Of a stretch of 64,000 bases of DNA, positions 26,941 through 36,343 are shown one piece after another. Position 1 is the first letter of the stretch; each line of letters opens with the position of its first letter. The notes beneath the pieces are model-generated. The model saw only the letters and a program-made list of their open reading frames with translations, searched no databases and was not told the origin of the DNA. The translations under genes and the position numbers were made by a program. Where the stretch lies: the NCBI RefSeq assembly GCF_900109165.1, contig NZ_FNZF01000003.1, forward strand, positions 372,001-436,000. The letters run 5' to 3'. This stretch comes from Bhargavaea ginsengi (GTDB taxonomy: Bacteria; Bacillota; Bacilli; Bacillales_A; Planococcaceae).

Positions 26941-26961
26941 GATTCATTCCCCCCACACTTA

Positions 26962-26990
26962 TGTTAACCAACATATAAATTTTGTTAACA
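26962..26990. promoter_or_regulatory. BirA-type biotin operator
   Basis: TGTTAACC (26962-26969) and TGTTAACA (26983-26990) form an inverted pair 13 bases apart, 22 bases upstream of the bioY start. This matches the Firmicutes BirA box layout. Confidence 0.82.
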
Positions 26991-27018
26991 CAAATATCAT
27001 AGATAGAGAAACTCCATT

Positions 27019-27057
27019 TAGTCAACCTATAATTTATTTTAGTTAACCCATGTTAAC
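27019..27057. promoter_or_regulatory. Second BirA-like operator region
   Basis: TAGTCAACC (27019) and AGTTAACC (27041) followed by TGTTAAC (27051) form more half-sites in the divergent bioY-pgeF region. They could bind BirA from the bioY side or both sides. Confidence 0.55.
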
Positions 27058-27105
27058 TTGTGTGAGGCTCACAACTTTCGATAAGATGAGAGCAGGTGAT
27101 GAAAA

Positions 27106-27867
27106 ATGAAACCAAAAATCTATATGAACGACCATGTCTTGGCAGGCATGACGATGAAGGAGCCGGCCCGGCCGGAGTCCAACAATATGGCGCTCCACTC
27201 GTGCGAAAGTCAGGAGAAGATCATGGAGAACCGCCTGGCACTTTCAGATTGGGCCGGCGTGCCGCTGTCCCGTTTTGTCCTCGCCCACCAGACGCACAGC
27301 GACCGGTTCCACAAAGTGACCGCTGACGACTTCGGCCGCGGTGCAGAGCATGCGGACACCGCGATACCGGACACCGATGCACTCTATACCTTCGAGCCGG
27401 ATGTGCTGATCGGGAGCTTCACCGCGGACTGCGTGCCGGTCATCTTTTCCCATGATGGAGCCGGCCTGACCGGAGTGATCCACTCCGGCTGGCAGGGAAC
27501 CGTGAAGGAAATCACCCCCAAGCTGTTCAGGCACCTTAATGAGGTTGAAGGCTGCGATCCCGGCGGCTTCCGCGTGCAGCTCGGCGCCGCGCTCAGCCAG
27601 GAAAAGTTCGAAGTGAACCGCGACGTCTATGAGAAGTTCAGGGCACTCGGCTATGCCGATGAATTCATCGAGTACAATGAAGCAACCGGAAAATGGCATA
27701 TCGACAACCAGAGAACAGTCGAAGCCCAGCTCCTCCAGGCGGGCATTCCGGCAGACCGGATCAGCATTGACCGTACATGCACGTTCAAAAGCCCCGACGG
27801 CTTCTCGTACCGCGAGGACAAGAAGGCGGGGCGCCATCTGAGCTTTATCGTGAGGAAAAAACGATGA
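27106..27867 (+). CDS. pgeF: PgeF/YfiH laccase-domain protein
   Basis: This 253-residue protein has the metal-site signatures of the multicopper-like YfiH family: LAHQTHSDRF, FTADCVPVIF and GVIHSGWQGTVK. Members act as purine nucleoside phosphorylases or deaminases and help peptidoglycan editing in Escherichia coli. Bacillales usually have this gene (ylmD) near the division cluster, so its place here beside bioY is a second copy or a moved gene. RBS AGGTGAT precedes the ATG. Confidence 0.88.
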   Translation: MKPKIYMNDHVLAGMTMKEPARPESNNMALHSCESQEKIMENRLALSDWAGVPLSRFVLAHQTHSDRFHKVTADDFGRGAEHADTAIPDTDALYTFEPDVLIGSFTADCVPVIFSHDGAGLTGVIHSGWQGTVKEITPKLFRHLNEVEGCDPGGFRVQLGAALSQEKFEVNRDVYEKFRALGYADEFIEYNEATGKWHIDNQRTVEAQLLQAGIPADRISIDRTCTFKSPDGFSYREDKKAGRHLSFIVRKKR

Positions 27868-27874
27868 GTACATC

Positions 27875-27900
27875 CGTCCGGCATGTCCGGACGTTTTTTT
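27875..27900 (+). terminator. Terminator of pgeF
   Basis: The stem CGTCCGG / CCGGACG is followed by TTTTTTT on the plus strand. Confidence 0.93.
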
Positions 27901-28384
27901 ATGTCCAGGTTTGGTCCAGTTTGTCCGCATAAAAGCGGATCGCCTTCCCGTATTCGCTGATTGCCGGATCCGATGTGGTATCCGACAGGTTGATCAGCAG
28001 AAGTTCCATCGCTTCCGTGTGGCGTCCCAGGTTGTAAAGCACCATGGCATGGAACACCTGAATAGCGCGGTTCTCCGGGAATTCTTAACTTCTCCGGGTA
28101 AAGACTTCATTTGACTTTTCATAATCACCAAGTGTCCTATATGTGCTGCCGAGTCCGAGGTACGCCCGTTCCCGATCTTTTCCTGACAGACCCGTACGGA
28201 TGGCTGTCTCATAGTGCGGTACCGCCGAACCCTCCTCCCCAATCACATCAAAGCTCCACGCTGCCTGATATCGGACTTCAGGATCATCCGGGTGTTTCTC
28301 TGCCAGTTCCACCAACAATGCATTTGATTCTTTTAGTCGTCCTTCCTTTCGCAGCCGTACGGCTTTCCTGATTTCTTCTATCAA
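27899..28384 (-). pseudogene. TPR protein gene with in-frame TAA
   Basis: From a TTG at 28384 (AAGGAGGGG upstream) a frame encodes TPR-like helices (LIEEIRKAVRLRKEGRLKE ..., RAYLGLGSTYRTLGDYEKS) for 99 codons, then meets TAA at 28085-28087. The same frame goes on for 61 codons (EFPENRAIQVFHAMVLYNLG ... YADKLDQTW) to a second TAA at 27899-27901, and this part completes the expected TPR protein of about 160 residues. The gene is probably inactivated by a single nonsense change, unless the first part works alone. Confidence 0.72.
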
Positions 28385-28480
28385 CGAACTTCCCCTCCTT
28401 TGTCCCATCAACATGTTACGTTCAGCTATAATTAAAAAATAAATCTTCCCGATCCGGAAGCGGAAAGGAGGCCGACAGCT

Positions 28481-30079
28481 TTGGAAAAAGGGAACATCCT
28501 CTCCGGGCGGTTCAGCCTGCGCGGCAAAATGATTTTGCTTATCAGCCTGCTTATTGCGACGGTCTCCCTCCTGTTCGCTTTTCTTCTGCACGACCTCCTC
28601 TCGGATACAATCGAGGACCAGGTCGGCAAGCGGGCTCTCAGCATCGCACACAGTGTCGCGGAGATTCCCGAGCTGCAGGACGCCTTTGCCCTGGAAGACC
28701 CCGCAGCCGTCATACAGGACATCGTTACGCCCATAATGGATAAAACGGAAGCGGAGTTCATCGTTGTTGGCAACCTGGAAGGAATCCGCTATTCCCATCC
28801 TGATCCGGAAAAGATCGGAGATGAAATGGTCGGAGGCGACAACGAACGCGCCCTTCGTTACGGAGAATCATATGTTTCCAAGCAGAGGGGTACACTCGGG
28901 CTGTCAATCCGGGGAAAGGTTCCGGTATATGAGGACGGGGAAATCGTCGGTGTCGTCTCAGTCGGTATCCTGAACAACAGCGTACAGACGCTGATCGATC
29001 ACAGATCCCGCTCACTCTGGCTTACGCTCGGGCTTGTCCTGCTCATCGGCATTGCTGGTGCTGTCCTCATCTCCAGCTATATCAAACGGCTGCTCGGCAA
29101 CATGGAGCCGGAGGAAATTTCTTCTCTGTATACGCGTCAGCAGGCAATTCTCCAGTCCACGCATGAAGGAATTATCGCAACGGATGGATCCAACAGGATT
29201 ACGCTCATCAACGCAGCCGCCAGAGAGATTCTGGACGACAGTCCGGAAGCGGTGCCGGGCGGCTCCGCAAGCAGGCTGCTGCCCGTCCCGGAGGATTCCG
29301 GTGAAGCCTATCAGGGGAGGGAGATGGTTCTCGGCAACCAGACTGTTGTCGCCAACAGGACGCCGATAGCGGGAAGCGGGGCATACGCCGGTTCGGTCAT
29401 CACTTTCCGCAGAAAAAGCGATCTCCAGAAAATCACGGAGGAACTTTCCAGGATCCGGCAATATGCAAATACGCAGCGCGCACAGACACATGAGCACTCC
29501 AACAAGATGCACATCATTCTCGGCCTGCTGATAAACGGCCGTTCTGACGAAGCCATCGACTATATCCGGAAAGAAAACAGCATGCAGACCGGACAGCTGA
29601 AGTTTCTGGAGGATCACTTGTCCGATCCGCTCATCCAAGCCCTCCTGCAGGGCAAGCAGAGCCGGGCGGCGGAACTCGGCATCAGGCTGTCCATCAACCC
29701 GGACAGCAGGCTTTCCCATGAATTGTCCGAAGCCCGTCAGGATGCCCTCCTGACCGCACTCGGCAATGTAATCGAGAACGCCTTTGAAGCCGTGCGCGCA
29801 AAGCCGGGAGGAAAACGTGCTGTTTCCGTGTACTTCACCGACCTGGGGAATGATGTCCTGTTTGAAGTCGAGGACACAGGCGGCGGTGTCGCGCCCGGGA
29901 ACTTCGACCGGCTGTTCCGGTCCGGGTTCTCCACTAAGGACGGAGAGAGCCGTGGCATCGGCCTCGCCCTTTCAAGGCAGTCCTTGTCAGAAGTCGGTGG
30001 CGAAATCACCTATGAAGAAGGGGAATCCGGCGCCTGCTTCATCATCAGCATCCCGAAAAAAGAGGAGGAAGGATTGTGA
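28481..30079 (+). CDS. citS: CitS/DcuS-type sensor histidine kinase
   Basis: This 532-residue sensor kinase of the citrate/dicarboxylate family has two membrane helices (about 17-37 and 179-199) enclosing an extracellular PAS-like ligand domain. A cytoplasmic PAS domain (about 215-310) follows, then the phospho-accepting His337 in THEHSNKMHIILGL and a HATPase domain (NVIENAFEA, DTGGGVAP, GIGLALSRQ). A TTG start at 28481 sits 9 bases after AAAGGAGG. It overlaps its regulator gene and lies next to a citrate transporter, which makes citrate the likely signal. Confidence 0.9.
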   Translation: MEKGNILSGRFSLRGKMILLISLLIATVSLLFAFLLHDLLSDTIEDQVGKRALSIAHSVAEIPELQDAFALEDPAAVIQDIVTPIMDKTEAEFIVVGNLEGIRYSHPDPEKIGDEMVGGDNERALRYGESYVSKQRGTLGLSIRGKVPVYEDGEIVGVVSVGILNNSVQTLIDHRSRSLWLTLGLVLLIGIAGAVLISSYIKRLLGNMEPEEISSLYTRQQAILQSTHEGIIATDGSNRITLINAAAREILDDSPEAVPGGSASRLLPVPEDSGEAYQGREMVLGNQTVVANRTPIAGSGAYAGSVITFRRKSDLQKITEELSRIRQYANTQRAQTHEHSNKMHIILGLLINGRSDEAIDYIRKENSMQTGQLKFLEDHLSDPLIQALLQGKQSRAAELGIRLSINPDSRLSHELSEARQDALLTALGNVIENAFEAVRAKPGGKRAVSVYFTDLGNDVLFEVEDTGGGVAPGNFDRLFRSGFSTKDGESRGIGLALSRQSLSEVGGEITYEEGESGACFIISIPKKEEEGL

Positions 30080-30774
30080 ATGACTTTTCCGTCCTGATCG
30101 TCGAAGACGACTTCAGGGTAGCCGATATCAATAGGCAGTATATCGAGTCCGTGGGAGATTTCCGCGTATCCGGAACGGCACGGAGCGGCCGGGAGGCACT
30201 GGACTTTCTCGCCGGGACGGATCCGCTGCCCGACTTGGTCCTGCTTGATCTCTATATTCCGGATGTACAGGGGCTTGAGCTGTTCCGGACGATCAGGCAT
30301 CAATACCCTGACATCGACCTGATCGCCGTCACAGCGGCCAATGAAGCGGAAACGATCCGGGGCCTTCTCCGCGGCGGCATCTTTGATATTGTCATCAAAC
30401 CGTTTGACGCGGGCCGGTTCGCGGGGACCCTCGAAAGATATCGGTCCTTCCGCGAGCTGGCCGACAGTGCGACGTCATTTAGCCAGCAGGAAATCGACCG
30501 GTTCACCGGCTTCCGGGGGCTTTCCACATCTGCCCCGAAAGAAGGGGACAACCTCCCGAAGGGAATCGATCCGATCACACTCGGCCAGATTCTCAAATTC
30601 TTCGGGGAATCCGGAACGGAAGGCATTACGGCAGCCAAACTCAGCAAAGAAATTGGAACGAGCCGCTCCACGGCGAGGCGCTATCTGGAATATTTGGTGG
30701 CCGCCGGCAAGATCCGGACACATCTGATCTACGGAACGGTCGGACGGCCGGAGCGCCGATACACGCCTCTGTGA
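30076..30774 (+). CDS. citT: CitT/DcuR-type response regulator
   Basis: This 232-residue regulator has a receiver domain with phospho-acceptor Asp58 in LVLLDLYIPD and a C-terminal helix-turn-helix (AAKLSKEIGTSRSTARRYLEYLVAAGKI). The GTG start at 30076 overlaps the kinase stop by 4 bases. It should activate the transporter gene that follows 160 bases downstream when citrate is present. Confidence 0.92.
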   Translation: MNDFSVLIVEDDFRVADINRQYIESVGDFRVSGTARSGREALDFLAGTDPLPDLVLLDLYIPDVQGLELFRTIRHQYPDIDLIAVTAANEAETIRGLLRGGIFDIVIKPFDAGRFAGTLERYRSFRELADSATSFSQQEIDRFTGFRGLSTSAPKEGDNLPKGIDPITLGQILKFFGESGTEGITAAKLSKEIGTSRSTARRYLEYLVAAGKIRTHLIYGTVGRPERRYTPL

Positions 30775-30892
30775 AACTTATGAACTTTATTGTCTCTTAT
30801 GAGAAATATCCGTTTTATCATAGTAATCTTTATCCCCTTCCCTTTCATGTGATATTTTCACTACAATGCGAAACGCGGAAAGTTTCACTCTC

Positions 30893-30908
30893 TTGCAAAC
30901 GTATTCAT
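30893..30908. promoter_or_regulatory. CcpA cre box upstream of citM
   Basis: TTGCAAACGTATTCAT fits the cre consensus WTGNAARCGNWWWCAW at every position. It lies 27-42 bases before the citM start and should give glucose repression, as known for Bacillus subtilis citM. Confidence 0.88.
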
Positions 30909-30934
30909 TCACATAATCGGAAGGGGTCTTATAA

Positions 30935-32272
30935 ATGAGCCTGAGTGTTATTGGATTTCTTACCATACTGGTAATCGTCGCCCTGCTGATCAGCGGGAAG
31001 GTCACCCCTATTGTCGCGATGGTGATTCCGCCGATCATCGGTGCTTTCATCGCGGGATTCACCTTCTCCGAACTGGGAACTTTCTTCGATGACGGGATCG
31101 CCACGGTCATCTCGGTCGCCGTCATGTTCATCTTCGCGATCATCTTCTTCGGCATCATGCAGGATGTGGGGCTGTTTGACCCGATTATCAGCAAGATGGT
31201 GGCCTGGTCGAGGGGAAATGTCATCCTTGTCAGCATCGCCACGGTTCTGATCGCTACAATCGCCCAGCTGGACGGCTCGGGGGCCTCAACATTCCTGATT
31301 ACGATACCGGCCCTTCTCCCGCTTTATAAGCGGCTGAAGATGAACCCGTACCTGCTTCTTCTCCTGGTCGGAGGATCAGCGGCGATCATGAACATGCTGC
31401 CTTGGGCGGGACCGCTCGGGCGTACTGCGTCCGTCCTCGGCATGGACGTCACGGAACTTTGGCAGCCACTTATTCCGATACAGGTGATCGGCATGGTGCT
31501 GATGCTGGTTCTCGCCGTTCTTCTGGGTATGAGGGAACAGCGCCGCATTATCAAAAAGTATGGTTCTCTTGAACTGGCGGCCACAATCGATATGACCGCT
31601 GATGATGCTATTAATGACGAACAGGATACGGCAGAAGACGCCAACTCCCTCGCACGTCCGAAACTTCTCTGGATCAATGCAATCCTGGCAATCACCATCA
31701 TCGCTCTGCTCATGTCGGGCATCATCCCGGCAGGCCTGGCCTTCATGATCGGTGTCGCCATCGCCCTGCCGATCAACTATCCGAACACCAAGGACCAGAT
31801 GGACCGGATCCGCGCCCATGCGCCAAGCGCCCTGACGATGGCCTCCATCATTCTGGCAGCCGGATTGTTCCTCGGTATCCTGAACGGAACAGGCATGCTC
31901 AATGCCATCGCGACAGACGCGGTCAATATCCTGCCGGCTTCCGTCGCGCCTTACCTCCATATCATCATCGGGATTCTCGGCGTTCCATTCGACCTGCTCC
32001 TCAGCACGGACGCCTACTACTTCGGCCTGTTCCCGGTAGCCGAGCAGATTGCTGCGACGTATGGCGTACCATCGCTGTCCACCGCCTATGCGATGATCAT
32101 CGGGAACATTGTCGGGACGTTCGTCAGCCCGCTTGCGCCGGCCGTCTGGCTGGCACTCGGACTCTCCGGCCTAGAGATGGGCAAGCACCTGCGCTATTCC
32201 CTCTTCTGGCTGTGGGGACTGGCCCTCGTCCTGCTGTTCATCGCTGTATTGATGGGCCTTATCCAAGTTTAA
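30935..32272 (+). CDS. citM: CitMHS-family metal-citrate transporter
   Basis: This 445-residue transporter of about 11-12 helices matches the CitMHS family, which imports citrate complexed with divalent metal using proton symport. Family features include AQLDGSGASTFLITIPALLPLY, MNMLPWAGPLGRTASVLG and the late FDLLLSTDAYYFGLFPV. A hydrophilic central loop (about residues 210-245) separates the halves. It is placed as the target of the CitST-like system and carries a cre box in its leader. Confidence 0.93.
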   Translation: MSLSVIGFLTILVIVALLISGKVTPIVAMVIPPIIGAFIAGFTFSELGTFFDDGIATVISVAVMFIFAIIFFGIMQDVGLFDPIISKMVAWSRGNVILVSIATVLIATIAQLDGSGASTFLITIPALLPLYKRLKMNPYLLLLLVGGSAAIMNMLPWAGPLGRTASVLGMDVTELWQPLIPIQVIGMVLMLVLAVLLGMREQRRIIKKYGSLELAATIDMTADDAINDEQDTAEDANSLARPKLLWINAILAITIIALLMSGIIPAGLAFMIGVAIALPINYPNTKDQMDRIRAHAPSALTMASIILAAGLFLGILNGTGMLNAIATDAVNILPASVAPYLHIIIGILGVPFDLLLSTDAYYFGLFPVAEQIAATYGVPSLSTAYAMIIGNIVGTFVSPLAPAVWLALGLSGLEMGKHLRYSLFWLWGLALVLLFIAVLMGLIQV

Positions 32273-32278
32273 TCAGAC

Positions 32279-32309
32279 AAACCCGCCCCGGGTCCGGGGC
32301 GGGTTTTTG
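32279..32309 (+). terminator. Terminator of citM
   Basis: The stem ACCCGCCCCGG / CCGGGGCGGGT is followed by TTTTT on the plus strand. Confidence 0.93.
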
Positions 32310-32318
32310 CTGCTTTTA

Positions 32319-33101
32319 TCAGAACTGTACGCTGAAGCTTTTGAACCGGTGGGTGCCCGTGCCGAACCTGACGAGGTTCCGTTCCCGCAGCCCACCTGCT
32401 GCCGCTTTGACTTCTTGCAGAATCTCCGGGTCCAGCCCCAAGGTGTTGTGCGAACCGAAAATCCTGCTCACACCCGGAATATCCGCAATCCGCTCCAGTG
32501 AGCGGATCAGATCCTCGGGGCTCGTGGTCGGATAAAACGCGTAAACCGGCGTCCCGTCATATAGCAGGTCCCCCGTGAACAGATAGCCCTTCGTCTCATC
32601 ATGGATCGTGACGTGGCCCGGCGAATGTCCGGGCGTATGATAGATTCTGAGTATCCTCCCGCCCAGATCAAAGGCATCCCCCTCTTTCAGGGTGCCGGCC
32701 GGAACGCCACGGAACGGACGATAGGCTTCCGGATCAAAACCGGACGGCGTCGGGATGGTGATGTCGCGGGTCATGTCTTTCCTGATCTGCTCATCAGTCC
32801 GCCCTTTGATTCCATTGACGATCCAGTCCAGCTCGTCCTCATGAACGTAGAACTTGTCAAACTGACCGTGGCTTCCGATATGATCCGCATGGACGTGGGT
32901 GGTCAGCACCTCGACCGGCAGATCGGTCAGCTGGTCGGTGATCGTCCGGATGTTGCCGATTCCAAGTCCGGTGTCAATCAGGATTGCTTTGTCCCGGCCG
33001 ACCAGCAAAAATGAGTGCACTTTCTCCCAATGGCCATATTCGCTGATGGCATATGTATCGGAATCGATCTTCTGAACCGTGAACCAGTCATCCCGGATCA
33101 T
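32319..33101 (-). CDS. MBL-fold metallo-hydrolase
   Basis: This 260-residue protein has the metallo-beta-lactamase metal motif THVHADHIG, a second histidine in YHTPGHSPGHV and an aspartate in LFTGDLLYDG. The layout is that of glyoxalase-II-like hydrolases. The substrate is unknown. It lies 12 bases downstream of the aspartate dehydrogenase gene, on the same strand, so the two may be co-transcribed. Confidence 0.85.
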   Translation of the reverse strand: MIRDDWFTVQKIDSDTYAISEYGHWEKVHSFLLVGRDKAILIDTGLGIGNIRTITDQLTDLPVEVLTTHVHADHIGSHGQFDKFYVHEDELDWIVNGIKGRTDEQIRKDMTRDITIPTPSGFDPEAYRPFRGVPAGTLKEGDAFDLGGRILRIYHTPGHSPGHVTIHDETKGYLFTGDLLYDGTPVYAFYPTTSPEDLIRSLERIADIPGVSRIFGSHNTLGLDPEILQEVKAAAGGLRERNLVRFGTGTHRFKSFSVQF

Positions 33102-33113
33102 ACTATCCCCCCC

Positions 33114-33893
33114 CTACCCGATAACCACCGGATTCCCCTGATTTTTCAAAGCAGCCAGGACACTCAGGGCGGCCAGATAGCTTGTTTTGGGGTTGCCCGG
33201 CATGGGCAGATTTTCGATGGTCGTCTTTATGTTTCCAAAACTTCCTTCGGCCTCGATTGTATGGGTGTTCCGTTCAACGGACGGGTCCGCGATGACCCTG
33301 ACTCTCGTCTTTTCCGTTCCGATGCCGGCAAGAGACAGGGCGAGCGCGACGTTGACGTTTTTAGGAAACTCCCGGATCGCCTCGCCTGCAGGCCCATCAA
33401 ACAGCCTCTTTTCTTCGCTGATCCCCTCAAGCCCGAGGGACGCGGGCGATTTTCTCGTAGTGATCATCACCTTTTCCAGTCCGCCCAGGGCATTTGCGGA
33501 TTTCAGCAGATCCAGCCCCCCTACAGCACCCGACGGCAGGTGAACGGTGCGGCCATGATCTTTAGCGGTTTCCCTGACGTTTTCCAGAAATCCGCCGTCT
33601 GCAAATGCACCGACGCTGCTGACAATCAGGTCTTTTCCATTCTCCAGAACCGGAACCGAATAGGCGGCGGCCACTTCAACAGCGGCAGCCTCCACAACGA
33701 TGTCAATGTCCGATTTGATGAACGAGTTAAAATCCCGATAAAAACGGGTCTGGTATGTTTCCGCAAGACCCTTCCCCGCCGCTTGGTTGCGGCCGAAGAC
33801 GGCGGTGACGATTCCCGTGACCTGTTTTTCTTTATTAATGGACTTAAGCAGGTATTCCGCAATGTTTCCTGTACCCATGATGCCGATATTCAA
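33114..33893 (-). CDS. L-aspartate dehydrogenase-like protein
   Basis: This 259-residue protein has an N-terminal Rossmann motif NIGIMGTGNIAEYLL and the family active-site segment VHLPSGAVGGLDLLKSA. The C-terminal NPKTSYLAALSVLAAL completes the aspartate dehydrogenase signature. The enzyme oxidises aspartate to iminoaspartate or oxaloacetate and can feed NAD synthesis. No NAD genes are adjacent, so the use of the reaction here is open. Confidence 0.87.
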   Translation of the reverse strand: MNIGIMGTGNIAEYLLKSINKEKQVTGIVTAVFGRNQAAGKGLAETYQTRFYRDFNSFIKSDIDIVVEAAAVEVAAAYSVPVLENGKDLIVSSVGAFADGGFLENVRETAKDHGRTVHLPSGAVGGLDLLKSANALGGLEKVMITTRKSPASLGLEGISEEKRLFDGPAGEAIREFPKNVNVALALSLAGIGTEKTRVRVIADPSVERNTHTIEAEGSFGNIKTTIENLPMPGNPKTSYLAALSVLAALKNQGNPVVIG

Positions 33894-33921
33894 TGGAAAT
33901 CCCTCCTTTCAGGTTCCCAAA

Positions 33922-34713
33922 TCAGTTCCTGACCGCCTGCGCTTTCGAGAGAAGCGGCCGCCCATTGTCCCAGATGACATTGACCGGTATGCCGAAAAAC
34001 TCGGACATGCGCTTTCCTGTGACGAGCTCATCAGTTTCCCCCGCATCGAAGACTTGTCCTTCCTTCAAAAGAAGGGTCTTGTTGAAGGCCGGCAGGATCT
34101 CCTCAATATGATGCGTGACATACAGGATCGTCGGCGCATCGGACCTTTCCGCGATCCGCCCGATTGATTCCAGCAATTCCTCGCGCGCAAGAAAATCGAG
34201 CCCGTTTGTCGGCTCATCCAGAATCAGCAGTTCCGGATCGGCCATAAGCGCCCTGCCGATCAGCACCCGCTGCTTTTCACCCTGCGACAGAGTTTCATAG
34301 TTTCGGTTGGCATATTCGAGGCAGCCGAGTTCCCTGAGGATGTCGATCCCCTTTTGGTCGATCTCCTCCGTTGTCTCCTCATACAGCCCGAATGATGCGT
34401 ACGCGCCGCTCAGGACGACCTCATACGCATTGTCTCCCGGCTCCAGTTTCTGCTGGACCAATGAAGAGACAAAGCCGATCCGCTTCCTGAGCCGCTCTGA
34501 AAGATACGTCTTCCCGAACTCCATCCCGAGCACACGGATCGTTCCTGTAGACGGGAACAGATAGGCATTGATGAGCTCAAGGAGCGAGGTCTTGCCTGCA
34601 CCGTTCAGCCCGTAAAGCACCCAGTGATCCCCTTTTTGGACTGTCCAATTGATGTCTTTTAGTATCCATTTCCCCTCCCGCTTGCGGGAGACATTTTCCA
34701 TCTCGATAATCAC
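33922..34713 (-). CDS. ABC transporter ATPase, YlmA-like
   Basis: This 263-residue ATPase has Walker A GLNGAGKTS, signature LSQGEKQ, Walker B LLILDEPTNG and the switch histidine in YVTHHIEEI. No permease gene is next to it. The sequence style (IIEMENVSRKREGKWILKDINW) recalls the orphan YlmA/ModF-like ATPases. It is the promoter-proximal gene of a possible three-gene run with the aspartate dehydrogenase and MBL genes. Confidence 0.88.
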   Translation of the reverse strand: MIIEMENVSRKREGKWILKDINWTVQKGDHWVLYGLNGAGKTSLLELINAYLFPSTGTIRVLGMEFGKTYLSERLRKRIGFVSSLVQQKLEPGDNAYEVVLSGAYASFGLYEETTEEIDQKGIDILRELGCLEYANRNYETLSQGEKQRVLIGRALMADPELLILDEPTNGLDFLAREELLESIGRIAERSDAPTILYVTHHIEEILPAFNKTLLLKEGQVFDAGETDELVTGKRMSEFFGIPVNVIWDNGRPLLSKAQAVRN

Positions 34714-34766
34714 GGCTTCACCTTCTTAATGTTCTGACTATATTGTACACCTGATTGTCCATAGGA

Positions 34767-34795
34767 AAAAGAGGCCCCTATCCGGAGCCTCTTTA
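34767..34795 (-). terminator. Terminator of the pst-phoU operon
   Basis: The stem AAAGAGGC ... GCCTCTTT follows phoU immediately on the minus strand. Confidence 0.8.
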
Positions 34796-34798
34796 AAA

Positions 34799-35470
34799 TC
34801 ATTCATTCAGATTCAGTGTTTTCCCTTTGACCATGAAGATGATGTTCTCTGCCATGTTCGTGACGTGGTCGCCGACCCGCTCGAGGTGGCGGCAGATAAA
34901 GGCCAGCTGGGTGATCTGGTTCACATGATCCGGGTTCCGGTGCATGTATCCCATGAGTTCCCGGATCAGCCGCCCGTATGCCTCATCGATCGCATCGTCT
35001 TCCTTGGCCAGCTCGAATGCGAGATCGATATCCTCCAGGTCATAGGCGTCGAATGCCTTCCGGAGCATGACCCGGACCGCGTCCGCCATCTTCGGAATGT
35101 CAACGATCGGTTTGATGAGCGGTTCATCTCCAATATGGAGGGTAGACTTGGCGATGTTCACCGCAAGGTCCCCGATGCGTTCCATGTCAGTCGAGATCTT
35201 GAGCGCGACAATGATCTTGCGGAGGTCGGTCGCGACAGGCTGTTGCTGGGTGATCAGCTGGATCACTTTTTGGTTGATTTCATCATCGAGCGCATTGATT
35301 TCGGCATCGTTCTGCTTCACCGCATTTGCGAGTGTCAGATTCTGCGTCTGCAGTGCGGACATCGAGTCCCCGAGCTGCCGCTCCGCGAGGTCCACCATGC
35401 GAAGCAAGGTGCCCTTGAGCTCTTCCAGTTCCGATTCAAACGTCTTCCTTACATTTCCCACTTTTCTCAA
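34799..35470 (-). CDS. phoU: Phosphate uptake regulator PhoU
   Basis: This 223-residue protein of two three-helix bundles carries the paired PhoU metal motifs, DMERIGDLAVNIAK and HLERVGDHVTNMAENI. It restrains phosphate signalling and Pst activity. The start is a TTG at 35470, 8 bases after AAGGGGG and 16 bases past the pstB stop; the open frame upstream lies inside pstB and is not used. Confidence 0.94.
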   Translation of the reverse strand: MRKVGNVRKTFESELEELKGTLLRMVDLAERQLGDSMSALQTQNLTLANAVKQNDAEINALDDEINQKVIQLITQQQPVATDLRKIIVALKISTDMERIGDLAVNIAKSTLHIGDEPLIKPIVDIPKMADAVRVMLRKAFDAYDLEDIDLAFELAKEDDAIDEAYGRLIRELMGYMHRNPDHVNQITQLAFICRHLERVGDHVTNMAENIIFMVKGKTLNLNE

Positions 35471-35486
35471 CTTCGTGTCCCCCTTC

Positions 35487-36323
35487 TTAACCGAACCTGC
35501 CGGAGATGTAATCTTCGGTCCGCTGGTCGGCCGGGTTCTGGAAGATCTTATCCGTATCGTCAAACTCGATGACTTCCCCGTTCAGGAAGAATGCCGTCTT
35601 GTCCGAGATCCGTGCGGCCTGTTGCATATTGTGCGTAACGATGATGATCGAGTAGTTTTCTTTGAGTTCCTGGACGAGCTCCTCGACTTTCAGTGTGGAG
35701 ATCGGGTCGAGTGCGGAAGTCGGTTCGTCCATAAGAATAACGTCCGGCTCAATCGCCAGCGCGCGGGCGATGCAGATCCGCTGCTGCTGGCCGCCCGAGA
35801 GCGAGTAGGCATTTGTATTCAAGCGGTCCTTGACCTCATCCCAGATCGCCGCGCCGCGAAGGCTCTGTTCGACAATCTCATCGAGGACCTTTTTGTTTTT
35901 GATGCCGTGGATGCGCGGGCCGTAAGCGATGTTGTCATAGATCGATTTCGGGAACGGGTTCGGCTTCTGGAATACCATGCCGACGCGTGTGCGGAGTTCT
36001 TCGACCGAATACTTCGCTTCGAAAATGTTGCGGCCGCGGTAGAGGATTTCCCCCGATGTGCGGACTCCGTCAACGAGTTCGACCATGCGGTTCAATGTCT
36101 TGATGTAGGTCGACTTCCCGCAGCCCGAAGGCCCGATGATCGCAGTCACTTCGTTTTCGCGGATCGGCAGGTCGATGTTCTTCAGTGCATGGTGGCTGCC
36201 ATACCAGAGGTTCAGTTGTTTCGTATCATAAACGACCGGCTTTGCCGCTTCCCGGACTGGGGCTTCCAGCGGGCTCACGGCTGCTTGGGTCTCGTTTTCG
36301 GTTCGGTTCATAAGTTGTACCAT
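35487..36323 (-). CDS. pstB: Phosphate ABC transporter ATPase
   Basis: This 278-residue protein has Walker [12 protein letters not shown], the signature LSGGQQQR, Walker [14 protein letters not shown] and switch histidine [10 protein letters not shown], with the PstB-specific Q-loop stretch [18 protein letters not shown] ~30-residue N-terminal extension ([19 protein letters not shown]) precedes the domain. It powers phosphate import together with PstA and PstC. Confidence 0.97.
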   Translation of the reverse strand: MVQLMNRTENETQAAVSPLEAPVREAAKPVVYDTKQLNLWYGSHHALKNIDLPIRENEVTAIIGPSGCGKSTYIKTLNRMVELVDGVRTSGEILYRGRNIFEAKYSVEELRTRVGMVFQKPNPFPKSIYDNIAYGPRIHGIKNKKVLDEIVEQSLRGAAIWDEVKDRLNTNAYSLSGGQQQRICIARALAIEPDVILMDEPTSALDPISTLKVEELVQELKENYSIIIVTHNMQQAARISDKTAFFLNGEVIEFDDTDKIFQNPADQRTEDYISGRFG

Positions 36324-36343
36324 TCCTTTTTTCCTCCCAGTTC

